The notes under the pieces were generated by a model, which did not search any database, had not been told where the DNA came from, and saw only the letters and a program-made list of their open reading frames with translations. Position numbers and translations under genes: made by a program. Shown piece by piece: positions 34,707 through 42,283 of a stretch of 46,456 nucleotides of DNA. The stretch comes from Nostocales cyanobacterium (GTDB lineage: Bacteria; Cyanobacteriota; Cyanobacteriia; Cyanobacteriales; Nostocaceae): NCBI GenBank assembly GCA_004292695.1, contig RDXV01000029.1, forward strand, positions 1 to 46,456, written 5' to 3'. Every line of letters begins with the position of its first letter. Within the stretch, counting starts at the first letter, position 1.

Positions 34707-35462
34707 ATGTTTAAAGGAACAATTACTTTCAATGCTGACTTTACTGGCGTGCAATTTGAATCAATTGAATTTTCTGATCCTGATTCAAAATTATTCTTAG
34801 CAACGGTCAAATCAGCGAAAAATGAAGGGGTTATCCTAAAAGTAGAAATTATCAATGTAGATTCCGTTCAACAAATATTTAGCCAAGCACAAGAAGTTGC
34901 AGATTACACTACTAAAATATTGACTTTTACGTTTAACACTTTGTTTCAAAGATTTCGCAAAGTAGATGAAAATATTGTCCAAGAAGAAGAACAAGCTGGT
35001 GGAACTAAACAAACAATTATCTACGCATTTTTAGGCACAGGAATGGGTATCAATGTAGATTTAGATCACATTGCTACTAACCGACAGCTATCGGAAGTTA
35101 AACAACTTCTTGAAAAAAGAACTTATCAAGAATTTGCATATTATAATCTATTTTATTCTGCGCTTAATTTTAAAGACGCAATGTCAAAATTTATGGCATT
35201 ATATAGTATTGCACTAAGTCTATGTGGGGATAGCCAAGAGAAAGTAGACCAATGTATTCTTTCATTTCAACCAAGCATCAAAACTAACCCACCTTATCGT
35301 CAAAGAAAGTCAGGTGTTCCAGAAACAATCTACACAAGACTCCGAAATGAAGTTGGTCATATTCGTCCTAACACTACAATTGAGCAAACACGACAGGAGA
35401 TGGAAAAAAATCTAAATGGTTTAATTTTAATTGTAAAGGAGTTAATTAATCATCAAACTTGA
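34707..35462 (+). CDS. HEPN-motif protein, possible MauJ-like RNase
   Basis: The 251-residue protein has a beta-rich N-terminal half (1-120) and a helical C-terminal half. In the helical half, the segment ETIYTRLRNEVGHIRP holds R213-N214-x-x-x-H218, the RX4H motif with Asn after Arg that marks active HEPN RNases. A long helix (QTRQEMEKNLNGLILIVKEL) follows, as in HEPN folds. Overall shape resembles proteins annotated MauJ in cyanobacteria. HEPN proteins act as toxins or defence effectors, so a role with the gene at 34133 is plausible but inferred. HIP1 sites lie just after the stop codon. Confidence 0.65.
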   Translation: MFKGTITFNADFTGVQFESIEFSDPDSKLFLATVKSAKNEGVILKVEIINVDSVQQIFSQAQEVADYTTKILTFTFNTLFQRFRKVDENIVQEEEQAGGTKQTIIYAFLGTGMGINVDLDHIATNRQLSEVKQLLEKRTYQEFAYYNLFYSALNFKDAMSKFMALYSIALSLCGDSQEKVDQCILSFQPSIKTNPPYRQRKSGVPETIYTRLRNEVGHIRPNTTIEQTRQEMEKNLNGLILIVKELINHQT

Positions 35463-35510
35463 GTATCAAGCGATCGCATTTCCGATGTAGAGTTAAGAGC
35501 GATCGCCTGA

Positions 35511-35834
35511 TCATTCAAGACTAATAACCACAGCTTGACCTTTTACCACTGTAGATAAAATATCTAAAATCTTTGGAACTAAAGGTTTCAAATCCATTAA
35601 TCTATTAGACTTTGCTTGTAAAACAACTACAGCTATATTGAACTGAGATAAATTTTGCTGAAAAGATAAATTCCTATCAACTGTAATAAAAATATCAAAT
35701 TCTGTTTCTATTAAAGCCAATAATTTACCATTTTTAGTTCCCGCCCATCCCATCTGAGGAACGGTTTTGATTTCATAACCTATAAATTCTTTAGCTAATC
35801 TGCGATCAATACATTCATCTAAAATCAATTTCAT
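35511..35834 (-). CDS. PIN-like toxin, DUF5615 family
   Basis: The 107-residue protein matches the DUF5615 PIN-like group: MKLILDECIDRRLAKEF at the start, DIFITVDRNLSFQQNL in the middle and LVPKILDIL near the end. The acidic residues Asp6, Glu7 and the Asp of TVDRN are the likely metal ligands of an RNase. It follows the DUF433 antitoxin gene with one base between, which is the standard arrangement for this toxin-antitoxin type. It looks intact. Confidence 0.88.
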   Translation of the reverse strand: MKLILDECIDRRLAKEFIGYEIKTVPQMGWAGTKNGKLLALIETEFDIFITVDRNLSFQQNLSQFNIAVVVLQAKSNRLMDLKPLVPKILDILSTVVKGQAVVISLE

Positions 35835-35835
35835 T

Positions 35836-36054
35836 TTATGCTACCTTACTAATCATTTCTTTTTCAACTTCCTCCAAAAATGTAATTACTTGCTCTTTAG
35901 TAACCGTAGGAAAACCATCTAAAAAATCATCTATTGAATCTCCTGCTTTTAAATAATCTAAAAGTGTTTGGATAGGAACTCTTGTTCCACTAAAAACTGG
36001 AGTACCACTCATAACTTCAGGAGAAACGCTGATAATTGAAGTATTGCTAGACAT
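35836..36054 (-). CDS. DUF433 antitoxin
   Basis: The 72-residue protein has the DUF433 helix-turn-helix pattern: SPEVMSGTPVFSGTRVPIQTLLDYLKAG, then IDDFLDGFPTVTKEQVITFLEEVE. Such proteins pair with DUF5615 toxins and probably repress their own promoter. A nearly identical copy, split by an inserted element, lies at 38982-39362. This intact copy keeps its toxin; the other does not. Confidence 0.9.
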   Translation of the reverse strand: MSSNTSIISVSPEVMSGTPVFSGTRVPIQTLLDYLKAGDSIDDFLDGFPTVTKEQVITFLEEVEKEMISKVA

Positions 36055-36105
36055 AGTTTTTTATATGTTTAAGTGATATTGTTAGTTTAACATTGATTTA
36101 GAATG

Positions 36106-36141
36106 ACAGCGATATCTACGGCTGGCTTCATCTACGCATCT
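36106..36141. repeat. Degenerate GCGAT-TCTACG-type cyanobacterial repeat
   Basis: The stretch containing GCGATATCTACGGCTGGC and ATCTACGCATC resembles a decayed copy of a short palindromic repeat widespread in Nostocales genomes. It lies just before the frameshifted DUF6883 gene. The match is from memory of the repeat type. Confidence 0.4.
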
Positions 36142-36149
36142 ACAAATAT

Positions 36150-36505
36150 ATGGAAGGCTCTAATTCAACAAATATAATCCCAAATGCAGAGAAGGCAGTT
36201 ATTGACATTCGTAAACTACGTGACTACCCCTTAATCGAGATCATCCCACAGGAAAGGATAAAGCTCGTCTCTTTTCCTCAATTTTAGCCATGACTGCTGA
36301 AAATGCTGAAGAATTACGCCAAATTATTTTGGAACAAGTTAAAATTCAAGAAGCTTGCTTAAATAAAAGTGATCAACATGGACAACGTTACTATGTAGAT
36401 TTTACATTGAACAGGCAAAATAAAAGTGCAACCATTCGTAGTTGTTGGATTATCGAGTCTGGTTCTGATTTTCCAAGATTAACAAGTTGCTATATTAAAT
36501 TGTAA
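36150..36505 (+). pseudogene. DUF6883 gene with a single-base frameshift
   Basis: The frame from ATG 36150 reads MEGSNSTNIIPNAEKAVIDIRKLRDY and then runs into the four-C stretch 36227-36230. If one base is added there, the frame continues LNRDHPTGKDKARLFSSILAM and joins the open frame from 36290 (MTAENAEELRQIILEQ) to the stop at 36505. The restored protein of about 118 residues has DUF6883 character throughout. The gene is therefore broken by a one-base deletion in a homopolymer, or the base is a sequencing error. It precedes a DUF4926 gene, its usual neighbour. Confidence 0.85.
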
Positions 36506-36524
36506 TATTTGAAGGTTGTAACCA

Positions 36525-36773
36525 ATGAGTAAACTAGAACCAAAGTTACTAGATGTAGTAGCACTCACCGTTGATTTACCTGAATATCACTTATTACGTG
36601 GTCAAGTTGGTACAATAGTAGAAATACTAGCAGATGGTACTGTATTTGAAGTGGAATTTAGCGATAGTAATGGACAAGTCTATGAATTTGTTGCTTTAAC
36701 TTTAAATCAAATAATGGTTTTGCATTTTGAGCCAATATCTCCTGATTTAGCAAAGTCAACAGTGACGGTGTAA
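36525..36773 (+). CDS. DUF4926-domain protein
   Basis: The 82-residue protein is a small beta-barrel type: LLDVVALTVDLPEYHLLRGQVGTIVEIL, then FEVEFSDSNGQVYEFVALTLNQI. This is the pattern of DUF4926, found beside DUF6883 genes in many cyanobacteria. The function is not known; a toxin-antitoxin-like role has been suspected because of the pairing. It lies 19 bp after the frameshifted partner gene. The sequence shows no defect. Confidence 0.8.
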   Translation: MSKLEPKLLDVVALTVDLPEYHLLRGQVGTIVEILADGTVFEVEFSDSNGQVYEFVALTLNQIMVLHFEPISPDLAKSTVTV

Positions 36774-36834
36774 GTAGTAAATCGGAATTATATTATAATA
36801 ATTCTTATCTACAGCCAACTTAACCAAAATAACT

Positions 36835-37101
36835 ATGAGTATCAGTCTCACCCCTAAACAAGAACATTTTATTCAAACAAAACTGCAAACTGGGAAATAC
36901 AACTCTGTAGAAGAAGTTATAGAAATCGCCCTTCAGTTGCTAGATGAATATGATCGCGCTGAGTCAGAATGGGTTAAAGAAGTGCGCGAAAAAATTGATG
37001 CTGCTATTGCAATTTCAGAACACACAGCGCCTATTGATGGTGAGACTTTTGTAAATCAAATTTTAGATCGTTTTCAGCAACAGCGACAGGTACAAAAATG
37101 A
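36835..37101 (+). CDS. Antitoxin, ParD/CopG-like
   Basis: The 88-residue protein starts SISLTPKQEHFIQTKLQTGKYNSVEEVIEIALQLL, the ribbon-helix-helix region of ParD. An acidic tail follows that should bind the toxin. Its stop overlaps the toxin start by ATGA. ParD dimers bind the operator and repress the operon. No fault is visible in the pair. Confidence 0.88.
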   Translation: MSISLTPKQEHFIQTKLQTGKYNSVEEVIEIALQLLDEYDRAESEWVKEVREKIDAAIAISEHTAPIDGETFVNQILDRFQQQRQVQK

Positions 37102-37397
37102 ATCGTTACGTTATTAATATTCTCGCTAGTCGTGACTTAAATGAAATTGCTGAATACTTCTCGCAAAATAACTTAGAAGCAGGTGAAAAATTTTTTCAGG
37201 AATTTAACCGCAAATGTCAACAATTAGTTTCTTTTCCAAATAGTGGTAAAAGCTATTCAGGAATACGTACTGATTTGCGAGGTTTACCACTAGAAGGTTA
37301 TATAATTTTTTATAGAGTGTTGGATGATGGAATTGAAATTTTACGAGTAGTAAGTGGTCGTCGTAATCTTCCCTCTGTTTTTGATGATTCTCAATAG
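37098..37397 (+). CDS. Toxin, ParE family
   Basis: The 99-residue protein follows the ParE pattern: INILASRDLNEIAEYFSQN, AGEKFFQEFNRKCQQLVSFPNSGKSY, DLRGLPLEGYIIFYRVLDDGIEILRVVSGRRNL. ParE inhibits DNA gyrase. Translation is coupled to the ParD-like gene by a four-base overlap. Confidence 0.9.
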   Translation: MNRYVINILASRDLNEIAEYFSQNNLEAGEKFFQEFNRKCQQLVSFPNSGKSYSGIRTDLRGLPLEGYIIFYRVLDDGIEILRVVSGRRNLPSVFDDSQ

Positions 37398-37424
37398 AAT
37401 AAATAGGATCAACTTTACTAGATC

Positions 37425-37475
37425 CTATGCTTTGCTAACGCATTTTTGATGTAGAGTAAGAGCGATATCATATTA
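37425..37475. repeat. Short repeat after a toxin gene, related to 35470-35510
   Basis: The sequence GATGTAGAGTAAGAGCGAT occurs at about 37449-37467. A close relative (GATGTAGAGTTAAGAGCGAT) lies at about 35484-35503, just after the HEPN gene. Both stand in the 3' flank of a small accessory gene and may be remnants of one repeat family. Confidence 0.5.
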
Positions 37476-37504
37476 AAATATTGATCCAGTTTTGGAGATT
37501 ATTC

Positions 37505-38968
37505 ATGCAGTGGCAACCAATAGAAAATTTACCAGCAAATTGGCAAAATTTAGCAAGTGCAGAGTTATCATCTTTAGTAACTTTTTGGAATGAACAAGCA
37601 GAACGTCTGCGATCTTCTGGAGAATTTAAAACCTTTATGGAAAGGTTGTGTAGAGAAATTGCCATTGAAACTGGAATTATTGAAAGATTATATACCCTTG
37701 ATCAAGGAATTACTCGAATACTAATTGAAAACGGAATTAATGAAGCTCTTATTCCTCATAATCCTACAAATCCCCCTATCAAACAAGTTGTATCTCTGAT
37801 CCAAGATCAAGAAGCAGCTATTGAAGGACTATTTGATTTTGTGGGTGGACAAAGAATCTTATCTAATTTTTATATCAAAGAATTACATCAACTCCTAACT
37901 CAAAATCAAGATAGTACAGAAGCTAAAACATCATCAGGGCAAATTATTCGTGTTTCTCTCATCCGGGGTGATTGGAAACGGCAACCTAATAACCCGGAAA
38001 GACCTAATGGAATAATACATGAATATTGCCCTCCTGAACAGGTTGCATCAGAAATGGATAATTTAATTCAATGGCATCATGAACATAGAAAACAAAATAT
38101 TCCTCCAGAAGTTGAAGCAGCATGGTTACATCATCGTTTCACACAAATTCATCCATTTCAAGATGGTAATGGTAGAGTAGCTCGATGTCTTGCTAGTTTA
38201 GTTTTTATGCAAGCTGGATTGTTTCCTTTAGTTCTCACTCGTGACGACAGAGCAGTTTATATTGAAGCTTCAGAACAAGCAGATCAAGGAAATTTATTAC
38301 CTTTGATTAACTTATTTTCTAATAGTCAAAAACAGGCATTTCTTCGTAGTTTGCGTTTATCAGAACAGGTTTTATCAGAAACGCGACGCGCTCAAGCTGT
38401 GATTTCATCTATCACTGAGAAAATTAAACAAAGCCAATCTGTTACTATTTCGGATCGCTGCCAAAAAGTAGAGAGATATGCAGCAAATCTGTTTGAAATT
38501 GCATCTGTTCGCTTACAAGATATCGCTACTGAAATTAAGTTATCACTTCAAAATCTAGTGAGTGATGCTCAGATTTTTACACGCGCTGCACCTGCACGTG
38601 ATCCTAAATCATATTATCATCGCTTCCAAGTGGTAGAAACAGCTAAACAATTAGGCTACTTTGCTAATCTTCGTCCCTATCACAGTTGGATACAATTGGT
38701 CATAAATGTAGAATCAACAACAACAATTTTACTTTCTTTTCATGTTGTTGGACATGAATATCTGGGCTTACTTGCTTGTTCTGCTTGTGCATATCATAGA
38801 GATAATACAGAAGAAGGTGAAAAAAATATCAGTGATATTCAAGCATTAACAGATTCTCTATTTCAGTTTTCTTATGCTGATGATGAGATCAATCTGACAG
38901 AGCGTTTTAAGCAATGGTTAGAAGATGTGATTGTTACTGGTTTAGAGTATTGGAATGAGAGTGTTTAA
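37505..38968 (+). CDS. Fic-domain protein, probable AMPylase-type NMP transferase
   Basis: The 487-residue protein has the complete Fic active site HPFQDGNGRVAR at 216-227, so it should transfer AMP or a similar group to a target hydroxyl. The ATG at 37505 has GGAG eight bases upstream and is chosen over a TTG at 37481. The N-terminal helix ETGIIERLYTLDQG sits where Fic proteins carry the inhibitory [S/T]xxxE[G/N] motif; here it reads TGIIER, keeping Thr and Glu but not the final Gly/Asn. The C-terminal third (about 300-487) is not recognised. No adjacent FicA-type antitoxin is present. Target unknown. Confidence 0.88.
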   Translation: MQWQPIENLPANWQNLASAELSSLVTFWNEQAERLRSSGEFKTFMERLCREIAIETGIIERLYTLDQGITRILIENGINEALIPHNPTNPPIKQVVSLIQDQEAAIEGLFDFVGGQRILSNFYIKELHQLLTQNQDSTEAKTSSGQIIRVSLIRGDWKRQPNNPERPNGIIHEYCPPEQVASEMDNLIQWHHEHRKQNIPPEVEAAWLHHRFTQIHPFQDGNGRVARCLASLVFMQAGLFPLVLTRDDRAVYIEASEQADQGNLLPLINLFSNSQKQAFLRSLRLSEQVLSETRRAQAVISSITEKIKQSQSVTISDRCQKVERYAANLFEIASVRLQDIATEIKLSLQNLVSDAQIFTRAAPARDPKSYYHRFQVVETAKQLGYFANLRPYHSWIQLVINVESTTTILLSFHVVGHEYLGLLACSACAYHRDNTEEGEKNISDIQALTDSLFQFSYADDEINLTERFKQWLEDVIVTGLEYWNESV

Positions 38969-38981
38969 CAAGAGGTAAGAG

Positions 38982-39362
38982 CTATACCTTCGGTGCGCTA
39001 CTAATCATTGCTTTTTCTACTTCCTCCAAAAATGTAATGACTTGCTCTCTACTAACCGTAGGAAAACCATCTAAAAAATTATCTATTGAATCTCCTGCTT
39101 TTAAATAATCTAAAAGTGTTTGAATAGGAACTCTTACTCCACTAAAAACGGGAGCATCCCAAATGTGTAAGTTTATTTTTTGCGTGAGTTCAAGAGGTGA
39201 AATGAACGAACCGCAAAGGACGCTAAGAACACAAAGGTAAGAAGGAAGAAGAGAGTTTTTGGTGTTGCTGTGGTTATTTTTGCAAAATTGGGATGCTCCC
39301 CTAAATGGAGTACCACTCATAACGTCAGGAGAAACGCTAATAATTGAAGTATTGCTAGACAT
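38982..39362 (-). pseudogene. DUF433 antitoxin copy interrupted in frame by a mobile repeat
   Basis: The frame is open for 126 codons. It equals the 72-residue DUF433 protein at 35836, except that 52 residues (FRGASQF...NLHIWDAP) are inserted between MSGTP and VFSG. The insert corresponds to an inverted-repeat element at 39150-39300 and is a multiple of three, so no stop results. It splits the domain near its start. No DUF5615 toxin follows. An IS630 element ends nine bases before its start codon and has displaced the promoter seen in the other copy. It is most likely non-functional. Confidence 0.85.
39150..39300. mobile_element. MITE-like element with 13-bp terminal inverted repeats
   Basis: GGGAGCATCCCAA (39150-39162) and TTGGGATGCTCCC (39288-39300) are perfect terminal inverted repeats bounding a 151-bp unit with no gene of its own. 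Comparison with the uninterrupted DUF433 copy at 35836 proves insertion: 156 bp are added, that is the element plus 5. CTAAA flanks both sides (39142-39146 and 39301-39305) and may be the target duplication. The interior (ACCGCAAAGGACGC, AAGGTAAGAAGG, GAGTTTTTGGTG) is related, in reverse, to the repeats between mysB and mysC. Confidence 0.88.
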
Positions 39363-39441
39363 GGTTTTTTATATAGCAATCCTATTTGAGTTGTGAATAA
39401 ATGGTATAATTATACTACTATGGTGAATACAGCTTACAAAG

Positions 39442-40518
39442 ATGAAAAATTTTTTACTAGAACAACATTTACTAGAACAACAACAAAAAGCTCAAGAAAT
39501 AGCAATTTTAAATGAGTTCATTAATAGCAATCCAGATGCAAGGGAATGCAAACGAGCTTTGGCTGTAAAAATGGCGATAGAGAATGAAGCATACTCCAAA
39601 ATTACCAAACTTTTGAATGTATGTAAATCTTATGTCACAACTTGGAAGCAAAAATTCGAGGCTGAAGGTATAGAGGGGATTAAACTAGGGTATCAAGGGG
39701 GAAAAAGTTATTTAACATCAGTACAGCAGCAAGAAATCATAAATTGGTTACAAACGAGAGATTATTGGAATTTAGATGAATTAGTTACCTATTTAGATGA
39801 AAATTATGGAGTAATATATCAGTCGAAACAGAGTTATTATGATTTGTTATCATTAGCAGGTATTAGCTGGAAAAAATCGCAGAAAACTAACCCAAAACAC
39901 AATCCGGAATTGGTAAAAAAAAAGAGAGAAGAAATACTTGAATTTATCAGCCAAAACCAGGCAGAGATTGAATCAGGGGATTTAGTCATATTCTTTATAG
40001 ATGAGTGTCACTTACATGGAGACGATGTTTGTGGATATACCTGGGGTCAGAAAAAAATCCGAATTGAAATTCCCATTAAAAATATCAAGGACAGACAAAC
40101 TTATTATGGAGCATTAGATTATCAAACTAAAGAATTTATTGTTTGTGAATATGACCAAGGAAATTCCGAAAATACCATAGACTTTATTAAGCATTTACAA
40201 TCTCAAAGACCAGGTAAGAGAATAGCCTTAATTTGGGATGGAGCTAAATATCATCAATCAGCAGAAATGAAAGAGTTTTTATCCTCTGTTAATGACGATA
40301 AAGAACCCGAAAAATGGCTCATTCATTGTATTCTATTTGCTCCCAATGCACCAGAACAAAACCCTGTAGAAGATGTTTGGTTGCAGGCTAAGAATTTCCT
40401 GAGAAAGTTCTGGCATCTCTGCAAGTCTTTTTCCATTATCAAGTGGTTGTTTAAATTTTTTACGAATCACCAAACATTTGATTTTCCCAAGCTGCTTCAT
40501 TATGTTCCCTGTTCATAA
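39442..40518 (+). CDS. IS630-family transposase, full length
   Basis: The 358-residue protein has an N-terminal helix-turn-helix region (about 40-130) and a DDE domain. The catalytic Asp is in VIFFIDECHLHGD, the second in IALIWDGAKYH, and the Glu in APEQNPVEDVWLQAK. The frame is intact in one piece, without the frameshift found in some IS630 members. Its stop codon lies inside the first right terminal repeat. An active element is possible. Confidence 0.93.
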   Translation: MKNFLLEQHLLEQQQKAQEIAILNEFINSNPDARECKRALAVKMAIENEAYSKITKLLNVCKSYVTTWKQKFEAEGIEGIKLGYQGGKSYLTSVQQQEIINWLQTRDYWNLDELVTYLDENYGVIYQSKQSYYDLLSLAGISWKKSQKTNPKHNPELVKKKREEILEFISQNQAEIESGDLVIFFIDECHLHGDDVCGYTWGQKKIRIEIPIKNIKDRQTYYGALDYQTKEFIVCEYDQGNSENTIDFIKHLQSQRPGKRIALIWDGAKYHQSAEMKEFLSSVNDDKEPEKWLIHCILFAPNAPEQNPVEDVWLQAKNFLRKFWHLCKSFSIIKWLFKFFTNHQTFDFPKLLHYVPCS

Positions 40519-40610
40519 CTCATTTAGGATTGCTATACGAATCACCAAACATTTGATTTTCCCAAGCTGCTTCATTATGTTCCCTGTTCATAACTCATTT
40601 AGGATTGCTA
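40461..40610. repeat. 75-bp tandem duplication of the IS right end
   Basis: Unit 1 (40461-40535) includes the last codons of the transposase gene and the right terminal repeat; unit 2 (40536-40610) repeats it exactly. The junction lies at the TATAC following the terminal repeat. Confidence 0.93.
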
Positions 40611-40687
40611 TATCAAAAACTATCCCTAAAAGTCTTTATAGTTAAAAGATAAATATTTTACCAGTTTTTTAACAAGCCCTAAGTAAC

Positions 40688-41224
40688 ATGACAGAAATTA
40701 AACTACACATTGGCGGAAAAGAAGCCCACCCAGACTGGAAAATCTTGGATGTAGAACCTCGTCCAGAGGTGGATTATGTTGGTAATGCCTCTGATTTGAG
40801 TCAATTTGAGGATAATTCCATTGCTGCTATCTATGCTAGTCATGTTTTAGAGCATTTTTACTATGGCATAGATAATGAGTTAATCAACACCCTTTCAGAA
40901 TGGTACAGAGTTCTCAAACCAGGTGGCAAACTCTTAATCAGTGTTCCTGACCTGAAAAAGCTGTGTTGGATGTATCTGCACCCAGATATGAGTGTTATGG
41001 ATAGACTGCACCTGATGCGGATTATATTTGGTGGACAAACTAATATATATGATGTCCATAAAGTGGGTTTTGACTCAGAAATCCTGGCACTCTATTTAGA
41101 GGAAGTAGGATTTACAGAGTATGAAGAGGTAAGTGAGTTTAACTTATTTAAGGATTGTAGCTCACTGAGAATTGTAGATACACTTATTAGCCTAAATATG
41201 ATTGCTACAAAATCAAGTAGCTAA
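40688..41224 (+). CDS. SAM-dependent methyltransferase, class I
   Basis: The 178-residue protein reads as a short class I methyltransferase: KLHIGGKEAHPDWKILDVEP at the start, an acidic DYVGNASDLSQFEDNSI loop, IYASHVLEHFYY (motif IV-like), and EWYRVLKPGGKLLISVPDL (the typical post-motif). The usual GxGxG loop is reduced to LHIGGKE, as in the family of small methyltransferases near glycosyltransferase and exopolysaccharide genes. The substrate is unknown. It is followed by a pilin gene and an O-GlcNAc transferase; a surface-glycan role is a guess from context. Confidence 0.8.
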   Translation: MTEIKLHIGGKEAHPDWKILDVEPRPEVDYVGNASDLSQFEDNSIAAIYASHVLEHFYYGIDNELINTLSEWYRVLKPGGKLLISVPDLKKLCWMYLHPDMSVMDRLHLMRIIFGGQTNIYDVHKVGFDSEILALYLEEVGFTEYEEVSEFNLFKDCSSLRIVDTLISLNMIATKSSS

Positions 41225-41577
41225 CATACCGTAGGTTGGGTTAGAATACTGCTTAACCTTACCTACATTTAATCACAATATATCCATAAACATAATATTT
41301 AATACTTACGTCAATCTACTATGCACAGGTGTCAGATTTGAGCCTCTAGCAGACAATATTCAGATGAGGATGAAAAACTTTCCTGTTTTCTGTCCTTGTA
41401 TTTTATTTCCTAAAACTATTGCTATACAAGGTTTTGAATCTATTTTGTCAGTATTTTTTAGACCACTAAACACAGGGTAAAAAAATTTTTTGCTAGAGGT
41501 GATATGAAACTAATCAGAAGTGGGTAAGTTCTTCTCATAAGGAAACAAACAACACTCCACCCCAAAGGAAAACTACT
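41225..41577 (+). promoter_or_regulatory. Hairpin after the methyltransferase and long pilin leader
   Basis: GTAGGTTGGGTTA (from 41231) pairs imperfectly with TTAACCTTACCTAC (ending 41266), giving a hairpin that may end the methyltransferase transcript. The rest, to 41577, should hold the pilA promoter and a leader of unknown length. An AAAGGAAAA ribosome binding site stands about nine bases before the ATG. A 38-codon open frame near 41365 has no coding support. Confidence 0.5.
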
Positions 41578-42096
41578 ATGAAAACTGAACTCAAGGTCAA
41601 ATTCATCCAACACATCCTGGGTAAAAAACAAGAGAACGAAGGTTTCACCCTGATTGAATTGTTAGTTGTAATCATCATCATTGGTATTCTATCTGCTATC
41701 GCTCTACCTTCCTTCTTAAACCAAGCTAATAAAGCTAAACAATCTGAAGCTAGAACCTATGTTGGCTCTATGAATAAAGGTCAACAAGCTTACTTCACAG
41801 AAAAAAGTGATTTCGCTTCTGACATCTCTAGCTTAGGAGTTGGTATTAAGTCCAATACTGTTAACTACCAGTACGCTTCCGCGAAACAAAACGCCACATT
41901 TGCAATCAGTTCTGGTAATACTACGGTTGCAGTTTTAAGAACCTACACAGGTGGTGTTTCTACAGTCCAAGATAGTACTACCAGTGATGTCACCTCAATC
42001 GCTATTCTCTGTGAGAAGAAAGCACCTGGTGCTGGTCTTGATAACCCCACTGATGGTCAGAACTGTGGTAGTAACTCTGCTCCTGTTGGTAACTAA
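41578..42096 (+). CDS. pilA: Type IV major pilin, PilA-like prepilin
   Basis: The 172-residue prepilin has a 22-residue basic leader, a prepilin peptidase site (NEGFTLIELLVV, cleavage between Gly22 and Phe23) and the invariant Glu5 of the mature protein (Glu27). The hydrophobic alpha-1 helix is LLVVIIIIGILSAIALPSF. The rest is Ser/Thr/Gly-rich, with two Cys near the C-terminus (ILCEKK and GQNCGS) that can close the D-region disulfide. It is a likely substrate of the PilBTC motor encoded 11-15 kb upstream. The Ser/Thr-rich head could be glycosylated. A strong terminator follows, which agrees with a highly expressed single gene. Confidence 0.93.
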   Translation: MKTELKVKFIQHILGKKQENEGFTLIELLVVIIIIGILSAIALPSFLNQANKAKQSEARTYVGSMNKGQQAYFTEKSDFASDISSLGVGIKSNTVNYQYASAKQNATFAISSGNTTVAVLRTYTGGVSTVQDSTTSDVTSIAILCEKKAPGAGLDNPTDGQNCGSNSAPVGN

Positions 42097-42209
42097 TGAA
42101 TTTAACCAATACGGCTTTTATAAGGTAAATCACAGAAACATAATGTCCCGCTACATAGAGGTTAATTTATGTTTCTGTTATTTAAAAAAAGCTATATTTT
42201 CAAATAATA

Positions 42210-42236
42210 AAAAGGCACGGCTCAGTCGTGCCTTTT
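42210..42236 (+). terminator. Intrinsic terminator after pilA
   Basis: AAAAGGCACG (42210-42219) pairs fully with CGTGCCTTTT (42227-42236) across a 7-base loop, giving a 10-bp stem ending in T residues. It stands between pilA and the next gene. Confidence 0.92.
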
Positions 42237-42283
42237 CCATTTGTTAATATAATAGAAATTAAATTATCATCAAGGAAAAAACT

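Larger units (their letters stand above)
39372..40612 (+). mobile_element. IS630-family insertion sequence with a duplicated right end
   Basis: The left end TATAGCAATCCTA... (39372-39397) matches the reverse complement of the right end (40512-40537) over 26 bp with three mismatches. TA lies at both borders, as expected for IS630/Tc1-type insertion at TA. The right end occurs twice, because a 75-bp unit is tandemly duplicated (40461-40535 and 40536-40610). The element lies nine bases upstream of the broken DUF433 gene. Confidence 0.9.

Noticed and set aside
41365-41481. 38-codon frame in the pilA leader (MRMKNFPVFCPC...)
   Set aside because: No convincing ribosome binding site or similarity; probably chance.
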